Source: CAZIRO01 sp964541595
GTDB lineage: Bacteria > Acidobacteriota > HRBIN11
Assembly (NCBI GenBank): GCA_964541595.1
Contig: CAZIRO010000043.1
Span: forward strand, 1 to 17,545
Reading direction: 5' to 3'
Length of the DNA: 17,545 nucleotides
This document shows positions 8,092-16,229 of the stretch, piece by piece (position 1 is the stretch's first letter; each line of letters begins with the position of its first letter). The notes below the pieces were generated by a model. That model was not told where the DNA came from and ran no database searches. It worked only from the letters and a program-made list of their open reading frames with translations. Made by a program: the position numbers and the translations under genes.

Positions 8092-8268
8092 GATCGGGAC
8101 AGGCAATGGGACATCGGATGGACTGTATGCGCGTCCGCGGGCCGGGAGCAGGTATCCGGTGTCAGGTTCCGGGTGTCCGGTGACAGGGATCGGGGAAAGA
8201 CATGCGTGGCGGGATCGATATACCGCTGCCCACATGGACCGTTCCGTGTCCCATTTCCCGTCCTGATT
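8092..8268. repeat. Composite element 1: inverted ~22-bp arms around a heptad array
   Basis: The left arm at 8092-8113 reads, on the minus strand, TGTCCC-ATTGCC-TGTCCC-GATC. The right arm at 8247-8268 reads on the plus strand TGTCCC-ATTTCC-CGTCCT-GATT. They are imperfect inverted copies, about 18 of 23 positions alike. Between them lies a 7-bp-period array. The left arm plus one base (23 bases, 8092-8114) is identical to 14141-14163. This element fills the first half of the gene-free stretch 8077-8507. The remainder (8269-8507) holds one hairpin and the ribosome site of the next gene; I see no convincing plus-strand promoter there. It may be a dispersed repeat or a pair of regulator sites. 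Confidence 0.7.
8151..8192 (+). repeat. Heptad array, GGTNTCN type, six units
   Basis: Six consecutive 7-base units: GGTATCC, GGTGTCA, GGTTCCG, GGTGTCC, GGTGACA, GGGATCG. The same degenerate unit occurs at 14201-14228 and, inverted, at 14039-14073 and 17463-17504. All are intergenic. Confidence 0.75.
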
Positions 8269-8382
8269 TCAGGGAGTGACGCGAAGTGCCGGGGAGAAAG
8301 GTAACGTCGAGTGGCGATGAAAAAACCGCAATGGCCACCCCGATGCGGCAGTCCCGAATCATAACCGGACGATCCCCGTTTG

Positions 8383-8405
8383 CCGGTCCCTGCCTGCGGG
8401 ACCGG
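8383..8405. other. Perfect 8-bp stem hairpin in the leader region of the giant gene
   Basis: CCGGTCCC (8383-8390) and GGGACCGG (8398-8405) pair across a 7-base loop. There is no T-run, so it is not a typical terminator. It lies about 100 bases before the giant gene and could be a leader structure or a dyad binding site. Confidence 0.4.
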
Positions 8406-8507
8406 ACCGGTGAGGAAGTCCGCCTGTGGACGTCATGGTAATATCCGTCCGGTTTTCTGCACTTTCTACATGAGTATGGCATCCTTGCATCGCAGGAGGG
8501 AGGTTCC

Positions 8508-11500
8508 ATGCTGCGGGGTGGCACGGTTCGATGGGTGGTCTGGATGGCGATGATTCTCGCACTGGCCGGGTTGCCCCGGATGCGTATGACCGCTGCGGCC
8601 GACGCCCGTATCGGAGTAAAACACAGGGTGCAGCCGGTCGGAGACACACACGATCGCCCCGGTACGGGGGAACCTTCCGAACGGTTACAGCCCGCACCGA
8701 AAGTGCAACCGCATCCCACCCGGGATCCGCATGTACAGCCGAAGGTGGTCTCATGGGTCAACCGGATAGTCGAGCGCCCTCCGTACTTCAGTCACAATAA
8801 TCACGTCCACTACCTGCGCCTTTCGGACCTTTACGGAACCACGAGCGTATGGGACGTTATACGGGGACAGACGCCGGGGGAGATAGACGCCACGTTTATT
8901 GGAGGTATTGTTGCTCAGGAGGGTACGTACGGGGCGCAGGTTATCGGTTCCGTATTCAAGTCGTTTCAGGCGGATTTCTGCGCACAAACGTGGCCGGTCG
9001 AGTATGTACAGTTCGGTACCGGCGGACGGCGCCTGTTTTATCACGACACGGACCAGACGTTCCTGTTTTTTGTCCAGGGCGGTCGTATCCGTGCGGCTGT
9101 CGATGTATTCTGCAATGCGAGATTCGCAGACCACAACATCGGCTACTGGACGCTGAACGACGGAGGCGTCGAGTATCGATCGTCGAGTATAAATAACGGC
9201 TATGCGGACACACTGTATCGGTTCGACCTCCTGGGCAATCTGCTGCAGGCCCGCGTTCTTGACGGGGATCTCGGTCAGGGCAGATTCAGTCGGGATTATA
9301 TTGCCCGTTTCGGCAACACCATAGCACTGGTGACTTCTGCGAAGGAATTCATCGACCTGTATCCCAACGGCGGAACATTGCCTTCCCGCTTCATGTCGCG
9401 CCTGACGGGCGAGGTCCGTACCACGCCGCCGCCACCCAATACACAATCGCTCATTGCCGTTCTGTGGAAGATCAGCACGTCCGATCTGAGCCTCGTCTCC
9501 CCGCCGTACTATGTCCGGCATCCGGAAGTCCTTTATCCGGGTGGTTATTCGGGTCCTAAGGTCATCGGAATTCCCACTCACGACGGGGGATTCGTGGTCG
9601 CCATGCAGACCGCCTGGCAGTCGACCGTACCGCACAATGCCCTGGTCGTCGTCCGTATCGATGCGAACATGCAGAAAGTCTGGGAAAAACGATTCACGCC
9701 ACCCTATGCCGTGGCACTGGCCGTGGGACGGATTGTCGAAATTCAGGACACCCAGGGAAATACCACCGGATATATGCTGACCGTTCCGTATTATGTGGAC
9801 AGTAACCTCACCAGCCGGATCGCCTATTTCTATCTGGATGCAAGTACCGGAGATGTGCGTTTCGTTCGCGATACTGCGGCGGGACTCCTGACCGCCACGC
9901 CGCTCATTGCGAATGCCGGGGGCAAGATCATCCTTTCCGGTGACCCCGGCCCAGGGAACAATATGCCGCCCAGCGTCAGTCTCTGGGAAGGGGTGTACGA
10001 CGCGGTGACCGGCGCGTATGAAGGAGCATACGTGCGAGCCGGCCCGTACGACCCCCATGGTCGTATTATTCCCCGTCCGTTCTGGGGATGGTATGCGATC
10101 GATACGATCGGCATTACGGATACGATTTCGGTAACCGAAGCCATCAGCACGAAACCGACACTGATGGACAGCGTATTGCCTCCGTTGCAGTTTTTCGGTC
10201 AATATCTGCCGGCGCTTGTTCCGGCGACATTTGATCCGAATGCACCGGAACCGATGCAGAGTACGACCAGTGTCACCGTTACGGATACGAACGACGTTGT
10301 GATCGCTCCCCTGCCGCTTTACGGGTATACCGCTCCCGGCACGAGCCGGAGCTGGACACTGCCCGGCGGACAGACGGCCACGTTCGTGGCCATGGCCATT
10401 TCCGCCCAGGATGTACCGGGGACGCTGGTGCCGCACCGGACGATCGCGCCGGCGTTCATCACGACGAATGATTTCATCGAGTTCGGTACCGTCCCCGTTG
10501 GGCGGCAGGTTTCGCAGACGGTAACGGTCACGCGTGTCCTGGACGACGCGTACATATGGACGATCGGCTGGCGGGGTGGGGCCTCGGGTGATTTCACGCA
10601 GTTTCAGTTCACGCACAACTGTGACACGACGCAGCAGGGACAGACCTGCGACATCACGGTCACCTATACGCCGACCGCTGCGGGGACCCATTTTGCCCGG
10701 CTGTTTGTGTATCGCGATCCCGGCGGTCCGTTTCAGTACATCGGGCTATCGGGCACGGCGGTGCCGGGCCACACACTCACGGTCAGCAAGGACGGCACCG
10801 GCACGGGTCGGGTAACGAGCGATCCGGCGGGAATCGACTGCGGGCCGACCTGTACGAACGTCTTTGCTGCGGGAGATACGGTCATCCTGACGGCGAATCC
10901 GGACCCGGATTCCGTGCTCACGCAGTGGGGCGGCGACTGTGCCGTCTGCGGCAACAGCGTGACGTGCACGGTCACGATGGACACGGACCATACCTGCTCG
11001 GTGACATTCGACCTGTTCGACCGGTCGCGGGCCGACGAACGGCACGGGCAGACCGACGCGCTGGTGGCGGACCTGGTGGAGCAGACGCTGACGATGACGG
11101 ACGGGACGGTCACGGGGGCGCTGAGCGGGACGTTCACCTGGACGACGCTGCGGGTGGTGACCATCGGCGGAAGCGGTGAGTTTGCGGGGCAGGGATTCGC
11201 GAGCGGAACGTGGACGGCCACGCTGGATACGGTGACCTACACGGGCACGTGGACCGGTGTGGTCCATCCGGAGGGTGCGAACCTGCGCATACGCGGGGTC
11301 ACGGAGGGCGACATCGTGGGCGTCCTGCAGGGAACGGTTGCCGACATCAACGGTACACTGACGTTTACGGGCGATTGGGAACTCAAGAAACTGGGTGCGC
11401 AGTTCCGAACGGCGGAACTCGAAGTTGCGGGAACGCTGAATGCGGCCGGAAGCGGGACCTATCCCGGGGTGACGCTGTATGTGCTGCAGAGCAATATGGT

Positions 11501-13820
11501 GGGCAGCGTGACGGGCGATTATCAGACGGACATTGACCTGACGCTCACGCACGTGCGGGTGCAGGACCCCGGCAATCCGCACGACGGTCAGGGGTTTCTC
11601 ACGGCGTCCTATGCGGCACCGGAGGGGTCGGGTATGCTGTGGTGTTATGCACTGTCGCAGGGCGGTGGGCTGACTGACCTGACCGGGTTTGCCACGCGGC
11701 CGCTGCGGGGATTCGTGTTCGGAACCCTGGACGAGCGGGGCGCGCAGCGCAGCCTGACGCTCATTCTGCGACGGTTTGAGACCGACCTGCCGCCGCTGGC
11801 CGACCTGGAGACGTTCGTTGGGGGACCGACGCGGGTATCGCCCGGCGCCACGGTGACATATGTGGTCACCTACCGCAACGAGGGCGAGCGGACGGCGGAA
11901 AATACCGTGGTCGTGCTCGAGTTGCCACCGGGGACGCGCTATGCGGGCAGCGACCGGCCCGGGATCTACGGCATCGACCCGAAGTATCCGAACGGTGTGG
12001 GTTGGGTCATCGGCGATGTGGCGCCGGGGACGCAGGGTTCGATTCGGGTACGGGTGCAGTACGATTTCGGTCTGCCGGGCGGACAGCGGTTCACGCTGTT
12101 TGCCCTGTACGGGACAACGACGCCGGAACGGGACTACTACCTGCATCCGGACCGGCAGCCGCTGGTGGACGTGAGCCGGTACATCGGCTACGTGCCGGTG
12201 TATACGGTCGGCAGCGTCAGCGTGGACGAGACCTACATCCGCCGGGAGATGGGACGCGACCCGCAGTTTGCACGGCTGTATCGCTATGCGCTGAACCAGG
12301 GGTATGCGTTTGTCGCCGGCAGCCGGATGTTCATCAGCAACGGCGATGAGATCCTCGTGCTCATGTTCAAGAAACGGCTGACGCCGGACATCATCGATAC
12401 GATCTACCTGGAGCGGCACGGCGGGATTTCGATGCTGTACCGCTACGATACGGACAGCGGACGCATCACGGTCTTTGACGACGTGTCCGGGTTTGTCTTC
12501 GATGCGGATACCCTGGCGCTTCGGGATATCTGGGAACCCCCACCGTTGAACCCGAACCGATCTTTGTTCTTCTGGAACCGTCAGAAAGTGGAATGTTACA
12601 TCAACGGACTGGTTGCAAAAGGCGTGGCCTGGGTTGTCAACGGCAAGTTCAAGTTACTGGGGGATGTCGCCAATATCCAGGCCTGCAGGAGCTGCTACCT
12701 GACGAGAAATGAGTTTGACTGTGGTACGTGTGCAGCGGCGATCGCGCAGAAACTGGGGGTCGACATCATGAATGTGGACAAGGTGATCGACGTCCTATCG
12801 GTCATCGATGATTGCAATCGGAATCCGGGGAAATACGCCTGTTCGGAAAGTGACAATCGGCCGTTCACGATTCCGGGGTATCCGATCACCCTGCACGGGA
12901 TGCCCGATACGGTGGGCTGTGGCTTTTTCGGGCTGCAGATTCAGTATTACCGATGCGAATGCCTTATCGGGTGCACACCGCAGAAAGAGGGTGTGTTCTG
13001 CGGGCTGGGCCATTACTGCAACGTGGTGAACAACCGGGTGGGGTGTTACACCAGGAGAGAAAAATGCGGCACGAACAGTTTCTGTTCCGCATCGGAAGGC
13101 ACGACGGTGGTGCAGGCGCGGGATCCGAACGCGATCCGCGGTCCGGGGCTGTTCGTGCAGCCGGGAGAGGAACTCGCGTACCGGATCGATTTCGAGAACG
13201 AGGGACAGGGTACGGCATACGGGGTGTACATTACCACGCAACTGGACACGGACCTGGACGATGCGACGCTGCAGATCAGTCCCGTTTTTGACAGCGACGG
13301 CAATCCGATTGCGGGTCCCGGGATATACGACCCCATCAGTCGAACGATCACGTGGTTTGTCGGGCGGCTGGACCCGCAGGGTGGACCGGTGAGCAAGGGG
13401 TACACGGAATTTCGGGTGCGACTGCGGGACGATGCCCCGCAGGGCACGAAGGTCGAGGCCCGGGCGGTGGTCTACTTCCCGAGCGTGCCGGAGACAACGC
13501 CGACGAATGTGGTGGTTTCGTATGTGCCCTTCACGGTGACGGCCGTGGCCACGCCGGGTGGGACGATCGAACCCGGTGGCCGGGTACCCGTGGTTCCCGG
13601 TTCGGACGTGACGTTCACGATTGTGCCCGACAAGTACCATCGGATTGCGGACGTGCTCGTGGACGGCAAGTCGGTGGGTCCGGTGAGTGTGTACACCATT
13701 CGGAACGTGCTGCATTCCCGGCATCAGATTACGGCGATCTTTGTGCCGGCACGCACGGGACCGGGTCTGCCGGAATTGTCCTCCGGGAGGCGGCGTTCCG
13801 TTGCAGACAAACGGCGGTAG
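8508..13820 (+). CDS. Giant secreted multidomain surface protein (ASH / InlB-like / DUF11 / Cys-rich)
   Basis: A 1770-residue exported protein. AGGAGGGAGG at 8494-8503 supports the start. The signal peptide spans about 1-31. Residues about 80-560 are a beta-rich, possibly propeller-like region I do not recognise. Residues about 645-748 resemble an ASH/choice-of-anchor-D domain (IEFGTVPVGRQ, then YTPTAAGTH, then GLSGTA). Residues 755-836 are an InlB-type bacterial repeat (GTGRVTSDPAGIDCGPTC, then LTQWGGDC). Residues about 840-1090 are Thr/Gly-rich beta sequence. Residues about 1100-1200 are DUF11-like (VSPGATVTYVVTYRNEG). Residues 1360-1530 hold 16 cysteines. Residues about 1535-1665 are a second DUF11-like module (VQPGEELAYRIDFENEGQ). 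Residues 1675-1747 are a second InlB-like repeat. The C-terminus is Arg-rich with no LPXTG or membrane helix. Such mixes are typical of adhesins or cell-surface scaffolds, but the exact role is unknown. A strong hairpin follows the gene. Confidence 0.9.
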   Translation: MLRGGTVRWVVWMAMILALAGLPRMRMTAAADARIGVKHRVQPVGDTHDRPGTGEPSERLQPAPKVQPHPTRDPHVQPKVVSWVNRIVERPPYFSHNNHVHYLRLSDLYGTTSVWDVIRGQTPGEIDATFIGGIVAQEGTYGAQVIGSVFKSFQADFCAQTWPVEYVQFGTGGRRLFYHDTDQTFLFFVQGGRIRAAVDVFCNARFADHNIGYWTLNDGGVEYRSSSINNGYADTLYRFDLLGNLLQARVLDGDLGQGRFSRDYIARFGNTIALVTSAKEFIDLYPNGGTLPSRFMSRLTGEVRTTPPPPNTQSLIAVLWKISTSDLSLVSPPYYVRHPEVLYPGGYSGPKVIGIPTHDGGFVVAMQTAWQSTVPHNALVVVRIDANMQKVWEKRFTPPYAVALAVGRIVEIQDTQGNTTGYMLTVPYYVDSNLTSRIAYFYLDASTGDVRFVRDTAAGLLTATPLIANAGGKIILSGDPGPGNNMPPSVSLWEGVYDAVTGAYEGAYVRAGPYDPHGRIIPRPFWGWYAIDTIGITDTISVTEAISTKPTLMDSVLPPLQFFGQYLPALVPATFDPNAPEPMQSTTSVTVTDTNDVVIAPLPLYGYTAPGTSRSWTLPGGQTATFVAMAISAQDVPGTLVPHRTIAPAFITTNDFIEFGTVPVGRQVSQTVTVTRVLDDAYIWTIGWRGGASGDFTQFQFTHNCDTTQQGQTCDITVTYTPTAAGTHFARLFVYRDPGGPFQYIGLSGTAVPGHTLTVSKDGTGTGRVTSDPAGIDCGPTCTNVFAAGDTVILTANPDPDSVLTQWGGDCAVCGNSVTCTVTMDTDHTCSVTFDLFDRSRADERHGQTDALVADLVEQTLTMTDGTVTGALSGTFTWTTLRVVTIGGSGEFAGQGFASGTWTATLDTVTYTGTWTGVVHPEGANLRIRGVTEGDIVGVLQGTVADINGTLTFTGDWELKKLGAQFRTAELEVAGTLNAAGSGTYPGVTLYVLQSNMVGSVTGDYQTDIDLTLTHVRVQDPGNPHDGQGFLTASYAAPEGSGMLWCYALSQGGGLTDLTGFATRPLRGFVFGTLDERGAQRSLTLILRRFETDLPPLADLETFVGGPTRVSPGATVTYVVTYRNEGERTAENTVVVLELPPGTRYAGSDRPGIYGIDPKYPNGVGWVIGDVAPGTQGSIRVRVQYDFGLPGGQRFTLFALYGTTTPERDYYLHPDRQPLVDVSRYIGYVPVYTVGSVSVDETYIRREMGRDPQFARLYRYALNQGYAFVAGSRMFISNGDEILVLMFKKRLTPDIIDTIYLERHGGISMLYRYDTDSGRITVFDDVSGFVFDADTLALRDIWEPPPLNPNRSLFFWNRQKVECYINGLVAKGVAWVVNGKFKLLGDVANIQACRSCYLTRNEFDCGTCAAAIAQKLGVDIMNVDKVIDVLSVIDDCNRNPGKYACSESDNRPFTIPGYPITLHGMPDTVGCGFFGLQIQYYRCECLIGCTPQKEGVFCGLGHYCNVVNNRVGCYTRREKCGTNSFCSASEGTTVVQARDPNAIRGPGLFVQPGEELAYRIDFENEGQGTAYGVYITTQLDTDLDDATLQISPVFDSDGNPIAGPGIYDPISRTITWFVGRLDPQGGPVSKGYTEFRVRLRDDAPQGTKVEARAVVYFPSVPETTPTNVVVSYVPFTVTAVATPGGTIEPGGRVPVVPGSDVTFTIVPDKYHRIADVLVDGKSVGPVSVYTIRNVLHSRHQITAIFVPARTGPGLPELSSGRRRSVADKRR

Positions 13821-13874
13821 CGGCCTCCGGGTGGCAGCGTACTCCGTACCGGGGAGAGTCCGGATTATACGGCG

Positions 13875-13910
13875 GGGGGATTTACGGGCCCCGCTTGCCG
13901 TAAATCCCCC
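13875..13910. terminator. 13-bp perfect hairpin after the giant gene
   Basis: GGGGGATTTACGG (13875-13887) pairs fully with CCGTAAATCCCCC (13898-13910) across a 10-base loop, 54 bases after the stop codon. The position and strength suit a terminator. The downstream T-run is poor (TCTATCC), so termination may be weak or factor-assisted. Confidence 0.6.
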
Positions 13911-14038
13911 TCTATCCGCCACGATAGGGTGACGAAAGGGGAAGTGATGCAAGGAGTATCGGGGATGAGAAGTGACGTCAACAAAGTGACGCAGGAAATG
14001 ACGAAGGAGCGAGCGATGGAGGCTACCCGCCACCTGAC
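13911..14038. other. Gene-free purine-rich stretch with repeated TGACG
   Basis: No convincing gene. TGACG occurs at 13930, 13973, 13987, 13999 and 14035. Several purine runs resemble ribosome sites (for example GAAGGAGCGAGCG before ATG 14016), but the frames behind them run straight into the repeat element. Confidence 0.35.
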
Positions 14039-14073
14039 GTCCGGGACCCGAATCCCGAAACCCGGGGCCCGCC
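14039..14073 (-). repeat. Heptad array, inverted orientation, about five units
   Basis: Plus-strand units GTCCGGG, ACCCGAA, TCCCGAA, ACCCGGG, GCCCGCC are the complement of the GGTNTCN-type heptad. The last unit is loose. The array faces the plus-oriented array at 14201-14228, so the two could pair in part. Confidence 0.55.
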
Positions 14074-14103
14074 GTCCGGTATCGACCGGTCCGGCGCATC
14101 CCC

Positions 14104-14306
14104 CGTCCCATTTCCCGGCCCGATCTCGATACGGTTCTGGGATCGGGACAGGCAATGGGACATGCGCACCACCGGATCCACCGGTGTGCCGGTGGCCACC
14201 GGTCTCCGGTTCCGGGTGTCGGGTCTCAGTAAGACCGGCATCGCATGGGCCGGGGATAGCGCATGACCGCATGGGGACCCACGGTGTCCCATGGCCTGTC
14301 CCGATT
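14104..14306. repeat. Composite element 2: three TGTCCC-type arms around a heptad array
   Basis: Arms lie at 14104-14125 (plus, CGTCCC-ATTTCC-CGGCCC-GATC), 14141-14162 (minus, TGTCCC-ATTGCC-TGTCCC-GATC) and 14285-14306 (plus, TGTCCC-ATGGCC-TGTCCC-GATT). The outer pair 14141/14285 are inverted, about 20 of 23 positions alike, with a heptad array between as in element 1. The first two arms form a hairpin with a 15-base loop. The element lies within the 647-base gene-free stretch 13821-14467. The rest of that stretch holds a hairpin terminator, TGACG repeats, a promoter and a leader. Confidence 0.7.
14201..14228 (+). repeat. Heptad array, four units
   Basis: Units GGTCTCC, GGTTCCG, GGTGTCG, GGTCTCA in perfect 7-base phase, at the same place between the arms as the array in element 1. 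Confidence 0.65.
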
Positions 14307-14322
14307 TCAGAGTACGGTTCGC

Positions 14323-14351
14323 TTGCGATCGACGTGAGACGCGTATATGAT
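14323..14351 (+). promoter_or_regulatory. Sigma-70 promoter of the subtilase / outer-membrane protein operon
   Basis: TTGCGA (14323-14328), a 17-base spacer and TATGAT (14346-14351) form a good promoter on the plus strand. Transcription should begin near 14358, leaving a leader of about 110 bases. A TGTCCC-type arm ends 16 bases before the -35, matching the 15 bases at the sigma operon promoter. Confidence 0.65.
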
Positions 14352-14454
14352 GGATATTGCGTTCATCCTTACAGTATTATTCCCTGTCGGACAGTATATG
14401 CAGCATGCAGTGGTCCGTTTACGGAGTGAAGTGATGGACAGTTATGTTAGCGTC

Positions 14455-14463
14455 AAGGAGGTG
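14455..14463 (+). promoter_or_regulatory. Ribosome binding site that sets the subtilase start
   Basis: AAGGAGGTG lies just before ATG 14468 with normal spacing, and it falls inside the frame if the upstream ATG 14444 is used. The 14468 start also gives a clean signal peptide. Confidence 0.8.
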
Positions 14464-14467
14464 GCAA

Positions 14468-16195
14468 ATGCGATGGTTTCGGACCCGTCGTCTCCTGTTC
14501 CCGGGTGTCCTGGCGCTGAGTGTTATCGGGAGTATATCGGCCGTTCGATGGCCCCATGGTAACACCACTGTTCCGCACCGGTCCCCGGCGGTCCACATGG
14601 ATGCTGCACTGCTCCGTCCCCGGACCTCTCCCACTTTGCGGATTGACCACGATGCCCGGAAATACGCGTTCCCTGCTGAAGCGAAAGTGCCGTCCCGCTT
14701 ACATCCCTACCTCGTGCGCATTGTACGGGTGGTGCAGGAACGTGAACGCGCGCTGTATGACATTCGTCGGGAAGCGCGCACGTACGGGTTTCTCTGGGAT
14801 GACGACCGGTTGCTTGTCTATATCTGGACGGATCCGAAACGTACCCGCGACGTGGCCGAAACGCTTCGCCGGAAGGGTGTACGCGTGCGGTATGTGGGGC
14901 GATGGGGCATTGAGGCCGTGCTCTCACCGTACCGGTTGCGTATGCTGAACAGGATCACGGGAATTTACTGGGTGGACGCACCACAGATGATGCGTCCGCT
15001 GGCCGTCGTCAGCGAGGGACTGGAGGTGGTCGGTGCGCCGGCCTGGCAGCGGTTGCACCAGGCCGCTGGAGGTGGCACGCCGTTGCGTGTGGGGATCGTC
15101 GATATCGGGTTCAGGGGTTACGAGGGGCTCCTGGGCAGTGAACTGCCGCCATCTGACCGGGTGTTTACACGCAATTTTCGGGAAGACGGCGATTTCGGAA
15201 CGACTGTGCACGGGACCGCTGTCGCCGAGATCATGTATGATTTCCTGGGGGGCGAGAACGTGGAGTTTTACCTCGCGGCGATCGATACGAGTAGCGCAGT
15301 TGCGCAGGCTGTAGCGTGGTTTATGGAAAAGGGTGTGATCGCGTATAACGGAAGTATCGGTAGCTCGCTTCGTGCGGGCGACGGTCAATGCTGCCGGGAT
15401 GATTATGAAAAACACCGGCAGGCGCGCATGCAGGGGATTTTACCGATCTTTGCAGCCGGGAACGAAGGCGATGAACACTGGATTACAGACGACTTCTATG
15501 ATCCGGACGGCGACCGGTGGTTGAACTTTTCGGGCGGAGACGAGAGCAACTGTTTTATTGCTCCCGGCGGGTATGCAGTGGATGTCATTCTGGAGTGGTA
15601 TGACTGGCCGGCCTCGGCGCGAGATTATGATCTGTATATCACGGATGTCCGTGGATTCATCGTGGCGCGTTCGACGAAGCCACAGAACGGACGTCAACCG
15701 CCGTATGAGTTTGTTTCCATCACGCCTCCACGCACCACGGTCCTGTGTGCCTGGATCCATCGATACAGTGGTCCCGCCGGTGTGCCCATCGAGATGTTCA
15801 TCTCTCCGAGTCTGGACATGGAATATCTGATCCCCGCATACAGTATTGCCGCTCCGGCGGATAGTCCTTACGTGATCGCGGTCGGAGCGGTCAACTGGGA
15901 CACGGACCGTCTGGCGAGTTACAGCAGCCGTGGGCCGACCATTGATGGCCGGTTGAAACCGGACATTTCTGCGCCGACCCGTGTGAGCACGGTCAGTTAC
16001 GGCAGAGAAGAGTTCCCGGGCACTTCATCGGCCGCACCCCATGTGACCGGTGCCATTGCGCTCATGATCCAGAAGGCGTTCCGACTCTTTCCGGCCACGG
16101 AGGTGTTCCCGATTCTGGCGCCGCGTTCGGTTGATCTCGGTGTCCGGGGACCGGACATCGCATACGGTGTTGGACGGTTATACATGTTGCCTTAA
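14468..16195 (+). CDS. Exported subtilisin-like (S8) serine protease with a beta-rich insert
   Basis: A 575-residue protein beginning with a signal peptide (MRWFRTRRLLFPGVLALSVI, cleavage near 25). A prodomain-like region spans about 75-175. The catalytic triad is complete: D212 in VGIVDIGF, H248 in TTVHGT and S520 in GTSSAAP. The oxyanion Asn is N332 in AAGNEG. Between Asn and Ser lies an unusual insert (about 340-455) with an acidic loop (TDDFYDPDGDR, possibly Ca-binding) and a beta-sandwich-like segment (YDLYITDVRGFIVARSTKP). The core resumes at YVIAVGAVNWDTDRLASYSSRGP. The usual SxxG substrate-site segment reads NGSIGSS near 294-300. It is expected to act outside the cytoplasm. The SH3b outer-membrane protein gene follows 34 bases later. 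The giant surface protein upstream is a plausible substrate, by proximity only. Confidence 0.94.
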   Translation: MRWFRTRRLLFPGVLALSVIGSISAVRWPHGNTTVPHRSPAVHMDAALLRPRTSPTLRIDHDARKYAFPAEAKVPSRLHPYLVRIVRVVQERERALYDIRREARTYGFLWDDDRLLVYIWTDPKRTRDVAETLRRKGVRVRYVGRWGIEAVLSPYRLRMLNRITGIYWVDAPQMMRPLAVVSEGLEVVGAPAWQRLHQAAGGGTPLRVGIVDIGFRGYEGLLGSELPPSDRVFTRNFREDGDFGTTVHGTAVAEIMYDFLGGENVEFYLAAIDTSSAVAQAVAWFMEKGVIAYNGSIGSSLRAGDGQCCRDDYEKHRQARMQGILPIFAAGNEGDEHWITDDFYDPDGDRWLNFSGGDESNCFIAPGGYAVDVILEWYDWPASARDYDLYITDVRGFIVARSTKPQNGRQPPYEFVSITPPRTTVLCAWIHRYSGPAGVPIEMFISPSLDMEYLIPAYSIAAPADSPYVIAVGAVNWDTDRLASYSSRGPTIDGRLKPDISAPTRVSTVSYGREEFPGTSSAAPHVTGAIALMIQKAFRLFPATEVFPILAPRSVDLGVRGPDIAYGVGRLYMLP

Positions 16196-16216
16196 CCGTG
16201 GAGAAGAACGGGATGC

Positions 16217-16226
16217 GGAGAGGGTG
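16217..16226 (+). promoter_or_regulatory. Ribosome binding site that sets the SH3b-barrel start
   Basis: GGAGAGGGTG lies three bases before ATG 16230. The open frame reaches back to 16131, inside the subtilase gene, but only the 16230 start gives a signal peptide. Confidence 0.7.
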
Positions 16227-16229
16227 CCC

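Noticed and set aside
8151..8192. CRISPR array
   Set aside because: Units are 7 bases with no spacers.
8011..8235. N-terminal extension of the sigma factor by 75 codons
   Set aside because: It lies upstream of the TTGACG/TATAAT promoter and is made of repeat element sequence.
8751..12419. Two long minus-strand open frames (646 and 557 codons) inside the giant gene
   Set aside because: Arg/His/Gly-rich translations without domains; they mirror the codon bias of the plus-strand gene, which has a signal peptide and recognisable domains.
13760..13820. Cell-wall sorting signal at the end of the giant protein
   Set aside because: LPELSSGRRR lacks LPXTG and there is no hydrophobic helix after it.
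12795..14111. Minus-strand open frame of 438 codons
   Set aside because: Runs through the terminator hairpin and opposite recognised DUF11-like and InlB-like domains; Arg/His-rich, no motif.
14141..14306. Phase-variable invertible promoter
   Set aside because: The arms are inverted, but the promoter lies outside them, the arms are imperfect and no recombinase is present.
13929..14429. Plus-strand open frame of 166 codons in the gap after the giant gene
   Set aside because: Most of it is translated repeat arms and heptads, and it overlaps a promoter; coding is not supported.
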